Part shown: positions 1 through 7,741 of the stretch, piece after piece
Position numbering within the stretch: position 1 is the stretch's first letter
Layout of the letters: each line of letters opens with the position of its first letter
Assembly: GCA_025454075.1 (NCBI GenBank)
Contig: JALOPD010000156.1
Coordinates: 1 to 8,278, forward strand
Length of the DNA: 8,278 bases
Source: Desulfobacterales bacterium
GTDB taxonomy: Bacteria; Desulfobacterota; Desulfobacteria; Desulfobacterales; UBA2174_A
Reading direction: 5' to 3'
The notes under the pieces: generated by a model
Databases searched by the model: none
Told to the model about the DNA's origin: nothing
What the model saw: the letters and a program-made list of their open reading frames with translations, nothing else
Made by a program: the position numbers and the translations under genes

Positions 1-705
1 GCCCTCGACCGCCGTAAAACCCATGGTACTGGCAATGCTCCGCCCGGCCTCCATGGCGCACATGCTCGCCCCGTTGCCGAGGTGGAGCACAACGCACCGC
101 CCTTTGGCCGCCCCGGGGGCGACTCCCGGCAAAGCCGAGGCGATGTATTCGTAGGACAGGCCGTGGAACCCGTAGCGCATGACCCCGGCCTCCCGCAGGT
201 CGGCCGGCAGCGCGAACATCTGGGCCAGTTCGGGCTGGGTGCGGTGGAACGAGGTGTCGAAGCAGGCCACCTGCGGGAGCCCGGGTGCGCGCTCCAGCGC
301 CCGGCGGATCGGCGCGAGATTGTGCGGCTGATGCAGAGGGGCCAGCGGCACGTAGGTTTCCAGCGCCTTCAGCACCTCTGCATCCACGCGCACCGGCTGG
401 GTATAGGCCAGGCCGCCGTGCACCACGCGGTGGCCGATGCCGACCAGCCGGTCGTCCGAAAGCTCCGACCGTAAATGGCCGACCAGGTGGTCGAGCGCGC
501 CGTCATGTCCCAATTTGACGCCATCGGACCAGGACCTCTCGGCTTTAAGCGTGCCGTCGGGCGCCTTCGAAACGAAGCGCGGCCGCGTGTAAAGGCCCTC
601 GATCTGCCCGCGAACGTCCGGCAGCAGGTCGTCCCCGCGCTCCAGGAACAGCGAAAACTTGATGCTCGACGAGCCGGCGTTCAGAACGACAATGGCATTG
701 GGCAT
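1..705 (-). CDS. ackA: Acetate kinase, N-terminal 235 residues (runs off left edge)
   Basis: Acetate kinase reversibly converts acetate and ATP to acetyl phosphate and ADP in the cytoplasm, the last step of the Pta-AckA pathway. My own translation gives the N-terminal phosphate-binding stretch VVLNAGSSSIKFSLF from about residue 6, then IGHRVVHGG with Arg93, APLHQPHNLAP, VACFDTSFHRT with Asp150, YGFHGLSYEYI, and HLGNGASM at 208-215. These match family signatures in the right order; Arg93 and Asp150 correspond to known catalytic residues. The family is about 400 residues long, so roughly the last 40 percent lies outside the window. The reading frame is open from start to edge with no frameshift. 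The ATG at 705-703 has an AGGGGG Shine-Dalgarno about 8 bases upstream. It lies 49 bases after the small exported protein gene and probably ends the same transcript. Propionate or butyrate kinase are relatives; the motifs favour acetate kinase. Confidence 0.95.
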   Translation of the reverse strand, partial: MPNAIVVLNAGSSSIKFSLFLERGDDLLPDVRGQIEGLYTRPRFVSKAPDGTLKAERSWSDGVKLGHDGALDHLVGHLRSELSDDRLVGIGHRVVHGGLAYTQPVRVDAEVLKALETYVPLAPLHQPHNLAPIRRALERAPGLPQVACFDTSFHRTQPELAQMFALPADLREAGVMRYGFHGLSYEYIASALPGVAPGAAKGRCVVLHLGNGASMCAMEAGRSIASTMGFTAVEG

Positions 706-754
706 GACGCTTCCCCCTAACCATAGTGATCAGTTGCGTTCGGCTATCAGATGG

Positions 755-1180
755 CTATTCCGGACGCTTTTTCTGCAATGTAAACAGGAAGCGGCCTCCA
801 CATTGATGCCAGCCGTCGGACCATTTCCAGGCCGATCGCCCCGTGCCGGAGTTGGGCTCGGCAAAACTGATGTAAACTTCTTCAGAGACATAGCCCCCGG
901 CATCCGCGTAGGTCCCACGGACCTGAACGTGGCCTGGGTTGTCGGCCTCGATATACCCCCTATAAGGTCGCCTGGCCACGTTTACCATGATCGTCAACTC
1001 GTCGCCTTTCTGGGCGAAGGCCAGCTGATACTCACCCGGTTTTGCCTTGACTATGTTGTGGCAGTCGGATGTCGACTCCGTGATCACCCCAGTCCAGGTG
1101 CCGCTGTAATTCTGAGCAACTGCATTTACAGGACACAGCAAAATCAAGCTGCAGGCAATCAGCAAGCGTATTTCTCTCAT
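755..1180 (-). CDS. Small exported protein of unknown function
   Basis: I do not recognise this family. The 141-residue product begins with MREIRLLIACSLILLCPVNAVAQ, a typical Sec signal peptide with likely cleavage after Ala22, leaving about 119 residues outside the cytoplasm. The mature part opens with NYSGTWTG, is rich in predicted beta strands and aromatic residues, and holds only two cysteines, Cys40 and Cys127, which could form a disulfide. A small beta-barrel or lipocalin-like fold is possible, but that is a guess from the GxWxG-like opening. I chose the ATG at 1180 because GGGAG lies 8 bases upstream and it places the signal peptide at the N terminus. An in-frame GTG at 1207 overlaps the cstA stop codon (GTGA) and would add nine residues, but has no clear Shine-Dalgarno. 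The gene sits 23 bases after cstA and 49 before ackA, so cotranscription is likely. Confidence 0.75.
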   Translation of the reverse strand: MREIRLLIACSLILLCPVNAVAQNYSGTWTGVITESTSDCHNIVKAKPGEYQLAFAQKGDELTIMVNVARRPYRGYIEADNPGHVQVRGTYADAGGYVSEEVYISFAEPNSGTGRSAWKWSDGWHQCGGRFLFTLQKKRPE

Positions 1181-1203
1181 GGCACTGCTCCCGCCTTTGC
1201 CGG

Positions 1204-2637
1204 TCACATGGCTCGCTCGGCTCTTGCCGGTTCAGAGGCCGACGGAATTCGCCGAACCTTCCAGAAGAACGCCGCGCAGGCCGCCACCGCCGCCCCGATG
1301 CCTATGCTGGTCGCTAGCGGCATGGGCAGGTTGAAACCGATGGCCGAATTCGAAATAAAGGTCGTCACGACAACGGTCATGAAGATTGCGGGCAGCGTTG
1401 CGATCCAATGGAATTTTTTAATATCCGCCAGATAAACCGCTGCCGTCCACAGAACGAAAACAGCGAGGGTCTGGTTGGCCCATCCGAAATAGCGCCAGAT
1501 CAGCCCGAAGTCCGAAAAGGAAATCAGGACCCCCACCACAAAGAGCGGAACTGCGATTCCAAGCCGTTTAAGGCCCTCCTTCTGGGAGATCTTGAACACG
1601 TCGGCGATAATGAGCCGTGCGCTGCGAAAGGCCGTGTCGCCCGAGGTCACCGGAAGCACCACAACCCCGATAATGGCGAGCACCCCGCCCACGCTGCCCA
1701 GGAGCGTGGTGGAGACCTTGTTGACTACCAGGCCAGGGCCGCCCTCTCCCAGTACGTCGTTCAAAAGCCCTGGCGTCGGGAAGAAGGAAATGGCAAGCGT
1801 CGCCCAGATCAGGGCGATGATCCCTTCGGCGATCATGGCCCCGTAAAACACGGGGAGTCCTTGGCGCTCGCTGGGCAGGCAGCGCGCCATCATCGGCGAT
1901 TGGGTCGCATGGAACCCGCTGATCGCCCCGCAGGCGATGGTGATGAACATCAGCGGCCACATGGGCAGCTCCTGCGGGTTGAGGTTTTGCATGCTCTTGA
2001 TGGGGTAGAGCTCATAGCCTTTAACGATGAGCATGCTGATCGTGCCGACCGCCATGAAAATCAGTACGGCTCCGAAAACCGGGTAGATGCGGCCGATGAT
2101 TTTGTCTACGGGCATGATGGTGGCTAAAAAGTAGTACGCAATGATGATCACCGTCCAGATTTTCTTGTCGATGCCGGTCAGACTCTCCAAGAGCTCGGCC
2201 GGCCCAAGGAAAAAGACCACCCCGACCAAAATCAGCAAGACCACCGAAAATCCGCGCATGAACTGTTTGAAGCCGTTCCCCAGGTAACGGCCGACCACGT
2301 CGGGGACGCTTTGCCCGTCGTTGCGGACCGACAGCATGCCGGAGAAATAGTCGTGGACGGCGCCCGCAAAGATGCAGCCGAACACGATCCAGACCAAGGC
2401 AACCGGTCCGTAGAGGGCCCCCAGAACGGCGCCGTAGATCGGCCCCAGCCCGGCGATGTTGAGCAACTGGATCAGGAAGATCTTCCAGGGCGGCAATTTG
2501 ACATAGTCGACCCCGTCTTCCAGGGTTTCGGCCGGCGTTTTCCGACCTGGATCCGCGCCGAAAAGCCGGTCAACGAGCCTGCCGTATATGAAGTAGCCGA
2601 GAATAAGGAATCCCACGGAAGCGAAAAATATGAGCAT
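1204..2637 (-). CDS. cstA: CstA-family carbon starvation transporter (short form)
   Basis: This is an integral inner-membrane protein of 477 residues and about 12-13 predicted membrane spans. The family includes Escherichia coli CstA and BtsT, which import peptides or pyruvate. Visible family landmarks are LLNIAGLGPIYGAVLGALYG at 59-78, GAVHDYFSGMLSVRNDGQS at 92-110, GFHATQSPMMARCL at 241-254, TSGDTAFRSARLIIAD at 331-346 and the FGWANQTLA segment at 384-392. It is much shorter than the roughly 700-residue E. coli proteins and belongs to the compact form common outside the enterobacteria, so it is not a truncation. The last 17 residues are a hydrophilic tail. The ATG at 2637 has GAGGG about 9 bases upstream. 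It follows the acetyltransferase gene by 42 bases. The substrate cannot be decided from sequence; pyruvate would fit the neighbouring acetate kinase. Confidence 0.92.
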   Translation of the reverse strand: MLIFFASVGFLILGYFIYGRLVDRLFGADPGRKTPAETLEDGVDYVKLPPWKIFLIQLLNIAGLGPIYGAVLGALYGPVALVWIVFGCIFAGAVHDYFSGMLSVRNDGQSVPDVVGRYLGNGFKQFMRGFSVVLLILVGVVFFLGPAELLESLTGIDKKIWTVIIIAYYFLATIMPVDKIIGRIYPVFGAVLIFMAVGTISMLIVKGYELYPIKSMQNLNPQELPMWPLMFITIACGAISGFHATQSPMMARCLPSERQGLPVFYGAMIAEGIIALIWATLAISFFPTPGLLNDVLGEGGPGLVVNKVSTTLLGSVGGVLAIIGVVVLPVTSGDTAFRSARLIIADVFKISQKEGLKRLGIAVPLFVVGVLISFSDFGLIWRYFGWANQTLAVFVLWTAAVYLADIKKFHWIATLPAIFMTVVVTTFISNSAIGFNLPMPLATSIGIGAAVAACAAFFWKVRRIPSASEPARAERAM

Positions 2638-2679
2638 GGATGAACCCTCGTTCGTTTCAGGTGTAATATGGCGCCCGGA

Positions 2680-3225
2680 TCAGGTCCCCTCCCCCCTCAG
2701 CGAAAGCGTCACATGCACGGCGTCTCCGCCATGCTCCGTCTTCATGGGCAGCCCGCTGCGGGAAAAGACGCCGAGCATGCCCCTATTTTCCGGAAGGACC
2801 TCGGCCACGAAGCAGGACAGGCCTTTATCACGGGCGATGAAAGCCAGGTGTTGCAGCAGGATGCGGGCCATCCCTTGACGATGGTAGTCCTCCTCGACCG
2901 TAAACGCCACCTCCGCGCTGCCGGATGGTTTGGTTTCATCGATGACCGCGTAGCGCCCGGCCCCGATGATGATCTCGTTTTCTCCTTCACCGATCGTAAC
3001 CACCAGGGCGACCGCGTTCTCGAAGTCGAGCTCGGTGGCGGATCTAAGCTCTGCCTCGGTCAGCATTTTCTTGTGATAGAAAAAACGGGTGTAGACCGAT
3101 TCCGGATCGAGATTCTTGAAGGCCGTCGCCAATCTATTCTTGTCGTCCGGCCGGATCGAACGGACCTTCACCTGCTTTCCGTTTCTGAGAGTCGCGGTTT
3201 GATCGTATGTCGCAGCGTCAATCAT
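2680..3225 (-). CDS. Stand-alone GNAT acetyltransferase, Pat-catalytic-domain-like
   Basis: This 181-residue cytoplasmic protein is a GNAT-fold acetyltransferase that should use acetyl-CoA as donor. The N-terminal half (TLRNGKQVKVRSIRPDDKNR at 12-31, then PESVYTRFFY at 41-50) and the C-terminal half resemble the GNAT domain of the Pat/PatZ lysine acetyltransferases. The acetyl-CoA binding motif A is VEEDYHRQGMARILLQHL at 110-127. Its pyrophosphate loop reads HRQGMA, slightly off the usual R/Q-x-x-G-x-G/A because His115 replaces Arg or Gln. Motif B follows as AEVLPENRGM with Asn147. The acyl-CoA-synthetase-like domain found in full Pat enzymes is absent. The ATG at 3225 has GAGG with 8-base spacing. 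It is the first gene after a 201-base spacer and precedes cstA by 42 bases, so it may head the cstA-ackA transcript. The substrate is unknown; protein lysines are an inference from similarity. Confidence 0.85.
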   Translation of the reverse strand: MIDAATYDQTATLRNGKQVKVRSIRPDDKNRLATAFKNLDPESVYTRFFYHKKMLTEAELRSATELDFENAVALVVTIGEGENEIIIGAGRYAVIDETKPSGSAEVAFTVEEDYHRQGMARILLQHLAFIARDKGLSCFVAEVLPENRGMLGVFSRSGLPMKTEHGGDAVHVTLSLRGEGT

Positions 3226-3287
3226 GCCGAATACCTCAATGCCATACTATCCTTCCGAGGAAGTTGGTTTTCGTTGCAGCGATGCTT

Positions 3288-3342
3288 TTTGTGGGAGCGG
3301 CATCTTGCCGCGAAAATCGAGGCCGGAAGTCTCTCCCACAAA
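3288..3342. repeat. REP-like compound palindrome
   Basis: A perfect 10-bp inverted repeat, TTTGTGGGAG at 3288-3297 and CTCCCACAAA at 3333-3342, encloses a second perfect hairpin, GCGGCA at 3297-3302 and TGCCGC at 3306-3311 with a 3-base loop. A GGAG tetranucleotide followed directly by a short GC-rich hairpin is the layout of the REP elements mobilised by RAYT transposases in proteobacteria. The element lies in the 201-base gap between the glycine-zipper lipoprotein gene and the acetyltransferase gene. Such elements can stabilise upstream mRNA or bind gyrase or IHF; none of this can be shown here. Neither strand has a T-tract after the stem, so it is not a standard intrinsic terminator. Only one copy is seen, so its repetitive nature across the genome is inferred. 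Confidence 0.6.
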
Positions 3343-3426
3343 GAACAAACTTTCTTGCCGATACAGTAACGGAGAGCGCCATGAACCGCCACTATGTAAA
3401 CGGCGAAACGAAATTCGAATTTTAAA

Positions 3427-3711
3427 CTATTGACTCTTCGGCTGGCTCTGCTGACCGGCTTTGTAGCCTTTCTGATATTCGGCTTCCTTGGTTTTCTCGT
3501 ACCGGTCGTAAAGGTAGCCTCCAGCCGCCCCGCCGACTGCCCCGACTGCTGCTCCCAGAGCCGTGTTGCCGGCGATGGCGCCGACCACTGCCCCCGCACC
3601 AGCGCCGATCGCGCCGCCGCTCAGGCTGCGCTGCTGGGTGTCCGACATGCCCGCACAGCCCGCAAAGGCCAGGCTGATTGCCAGAATGACTGCTGTTACG
3701 TATCGTTTCAT
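3427..3711 (-). CDS. Glycine-zipper lipoprotein
   Basis: This 94-residue protein has a lipoprotein signal peptide, MKRYVTAVILAISLAFAGC, with the lipobox AFAGC and Cys19 as the likely lipidated residue. Residues 31-66 are a glycine-zipper region (SGGAIGAGAGAVVGAIAGN, then GAAVGAVGGAAGG) of the kind that forms tightly packed helix pairs in or on membranes. A charged tail follows with YLYDRYEKTKEAEYQKGYKAG at 66-86 and a Gln/Ser-rich end. Asp is not at position 2 of the mature protein (it is Ala), which by the E. coli rule would favour sorting to the outer membrane. The ATG at 3711 has AGGAG with 7-base spacing. The gene starts 21 bases after the Rap1a-like gene, so they are probably cotranscribed. 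Relatives are linked to envelope integrity or stress, but the role of this one is unknown. Confidence 0.85.
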   Translation of the reverse strand: MKRYVTAVILAISLAFAGCAGMSDTQQRSLSGGAIGAGAGAVVGAIAGNTALGAAVGAVGGAAGGYLYDRYEKTKEAEYQKGYKAGQQSQPKSQ

Positions 3712-3732
3712 GATCCACTCCTCTCCCCTGAG

Positions 3733-4116
3733 CTATTTATTGCAGGGCCATTTTTCCATTAAAAACCGAAACTCCGTCTCGACGGGCGGTTCGTTCCAAT
3801 ATTGCGGCCGGGCCTTGGCCCACTCGATGAACATGGCTATTGAGTTGCTTCGCGAGGGCGGAGGGTCGGGCAGACAAACCAGCTTTGGAGCGTTCGGGCC
3901 GGAATGCGCCGCTTCGTAGTACTTGTAGGCCCCCACCAAGTAACCATGGCAGAAGTTGACGGCCTGCTGATAGAGTGGATCGCCGGGCGAGGCCGTGCAG
4001 AGGTTCAACAATTGCTGGCTGGTTTGAACCTCGAAGTCTTTCTCCGAAACCGCACCCGCCCATCCGGTTAGAAACAGAAGGGCTGACACCGACAAAAGGA
4101 ATGCTTTGCGTTTCAT
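3733..4116 (-). CDS. Rap1a/Tai-like exported protein (orphan immunity-type)
   Basis: This 127-residue protein begins with a Sec signal peptide, MKRKAFLLSVSALLFLTGWAGA, with probable cleavage near residue 22, placing it in the periplasm. Four cysteines (40, 56, 81, 125) sit in contexts typical of the Rap1a/Tai immunity family: LLNLC, NFCHGYLVGAY, LVCLP and EKWPC near the C terminus. Family members that have been studied, such as Serratia Rap1a, neutralise peptidoglycan-attacking type VI secretion effectors, but many homologues sit alone in genomes with no known role. No effector gene is seen on either side, so calling it immunity here would be inference. The four cysteines could form two disulfides. 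The ATG at 4116 is preceded by AGGAG with a 9-base spacer. It lies 51 bases after glgP and 21 before the lipoprotein gene. The family assignment is from motif memory, without a search. Confidence 0.65.
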   Translation of the reverse strand: MKRKAFLLSVSALLFLTGWAGAVSEKDFEVQTSQQLLNLCTASPGDPLYQQAVNFCHGYLVGAYKYYEAAHSGPNAPKLVCLPDPPPSRSNSIAMFIEWAKARPQYWNEPPVETEFRFLMEKWPCNK

Positions 4117-4167
4117 AATGACGATCTCCTATTCATTATCAGTCGACTAATTGCTTCGTGCTGCTAA

Positions 4168-6675
<2,508 letters not shown>

Positions 6676-6678
6676 GGG

Positions 6679-6706
6679 AATCCTCTAAAAGGATGTAATG
6701 AGGATT
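6679..6706 (-). promoter_or_regulatory. Possible Shine-Dalgarno-masking hairpin in the glgP leader
   Basis: On the minus strand AATCCTC (6706-6700) is a perfect 7-bp complement of GAGGATT (6685-6679), which contains the GAGG Shine-Dalgarno of glgP. The loop is 14 bases. A second partner, ATCCT at 6694-6690, lies inside that loop and can pair with AGGAT at 6684-6680 across 5 bases, so two mutually exclusive short hairpins would both cover the ribosome binding site. This suggests translational control, for example opening by ribosomes reading from upstream, a small RNA, a protein or temperature. The stems are short and chance is a real alternative. Confidence 0.35.
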
Positions 6707-6728
6707 GCGCTGCATAGTTGCGGGTGTC

Positions 6729-7739
6729 CTAATCGGCCTTTCTCCAGGTTGCGTCGGGATCGAAAGACTTCATCGCCATTGCAGTTCTATTGGTGTTTTT
6801 ACCGAGGTCTTTCTCGTAAACCACCCCTTCGTGGTTCACCAGAAAAGTCATCACACCGGAACCGCCGTACACGGCTGGATATGCAACCGCGGCAAACCCG
6901 CCGACCATGTTTTTGTTCACCAAGTAATTGAACGCACCTCCGGGGGCATGCTTTCCCTGCTGAGTCAATATCCTGAAATAGTAGCCGTGAAAGGGAATGG
7001 GGCCCTGCTTCGGTCCGGTCCGCCGATAGCCCTCGGCCCGAGCCTCGGCTACGAGTTCACCCAGGGGGCTCGGCTCCTCGCCGGGGCGCGTCTCCCAGTA
7101 AAGGCCGTTCTGCCGACCGGGGTCACTCCCGAATTTATCGGCGTATTCGCGAATCCCGTCGCCGTCGCGGTCGTTCATCGCGTATTCACGCTGCGCATCG
7201 ACGATGGCCAGCAGCGTCTGAACGGTGCTCAATTCGTTTTCGCCGATCCTACGGTTCAGGATTTCCTCCTTGCCCGCCTTCGTATCAAAGAACCATTGGT
7301 CGCCCTTCTTCAGCAGCGGGATCGGAAAGGGCCAGTCCTGCTCCCCGACAATCAGGACCATCCGGGCTCCTTCCTGGGTGAGGCTGTTTTTGCGTTCATA
7401 AGCGCTGATAAACCGCTCCCGCCGCTGTTGGTCGCTGAACGGGTCACCCGATGAGATCAATTCTTTTTCAGCCGTGCCAAAGATCGCGAGCAACTCGCTT
7501 TCATCATTGGATCGCATCGCTTCGACAAAATCCCTCACCGCCTCATCGGAAGTTGTGAAGCCTTTCTGCTTGACCGCTGCACCGGCGTTCATCGCGCCAC
7601 CGACAATAACCAAAAGGGCGACCGCCGCCGCAACGACACCCCCGAAAAGCGGTGCGGGACGTCCTGTGCCATGTATTCCCGGAAGCATCGTCGTCTTCTC
7701 CCCTGAACCCTTCTGAATGGATGATCGGTATGTTTTCAT
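6729..7739 (-). CDS. DUF2950 family exported protein
   Basis: This 336-residue protein belongs to the DUF2950 family, whose biochemical role is unknown to me. A hydrophilic basic N terminus of about 30 residues precedes a hydrophobic segment at 31-55 (FGGVVAAAVALLVIVGGAM and following), which is an uncleaved anchor or an extended signal peptide, so the bulk is outside the cytoplasm. Family-typical stretches are FTTSDEAVRDFVEAM at 61-75, GEQDWPFPIPLLKKGDQWFF at 132-151, AQREYAMNDRDGDGIREYA at 182-200, NGLYW at 211-215, GYYFRILTQQG at 252-262 and NHEGVVYEKDLG at 302-313. The DRDGDG segment (Asp190, 192, 194) looks like an EF-hand-type calcium loop. The ATG at 7739 has a perfect AGGAGG five bases upstream, which favours it over the internal Met18. 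It follows the DUF3300 gene by 2 bases. This pairing recurs in other proteobacteria as I recall it, implying a shared function. Confidence 0.88.
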   Translation of the reverse strand: MKTYRSSIQKGSGEKTTMLPGIHGTGRPAPLFGGVVAAAVALLVIVGGAMNAGAAVKQKGFTTSDEAVRDFVEAMRSNDESELLAIFGTAEKELISSGDPFSDQQRRERFISAYERKNSLTQEGARMVLIVGEQDWPFPIPLLKKGDQWFFDTKAGKEEILNRRIGENELSTVQTLLAIVDAQREYAMNDRDGDGIREYADKFGSDPGRQNGLYWETRPGEEPSPLGELVAEARAEGYRRTGPKQGPIPFHGYYFRILTQQGKHAPGGAFNYLVNKNMVGGFAAVAYPAVYGGSGVMTFLVNHEGVVYEKDLGKNTNRTAMAMKSFDPDATWRKAD

Positions 7740-7741
7740 GC

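Noticed and set aside
659..1435. A 258-codon plus-strand frame crossing the ackA start, the exported protein gene and the cstA end.
   Set aside because: It spans three well-supported minus-strand genes and both intergenic gaps, with no coherent domain.
1408..2127. A 239-codon plus-strand frame opposite cstA.
   Set aside because: Its product is hydrophilic, Gly/His/Asp-rich and unlike any family, as expected of the antisense of a membrane protein gene.
3252..3263. CTTCC-GA-GGAAG palindrome upstream of the acetyltransferase gene, considered as an operator.
   Set aside because: Short, and not next to any convincing promoter; the nearby TAGTAT lacks a -35 match at 16-18 bases and would give too short a leader.
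3288..3342. The inverted repeat considered as a Rho-independent terminator.
   Set aside because: Neither strand shows a run of T after the stem; the layout fits a REP-like element better.
3411..3422. Perfect 12-bp palindrome AAATTCGAATTT just after the lipoprotein stop codon.
   Set aside because: It is AT-rich with no loop and no adjoining T-tract, so it is neither a convincing terminator nor a known operator.
3381..3425. A 14-codon plus-strand frame (MNRHYVNGETKFEF) after a GGAG motif.
   Set aside because: It is very short, is the only plus-strand candidate, has no similarity to judge it by, and could arise by chance; kept out of the annotation.
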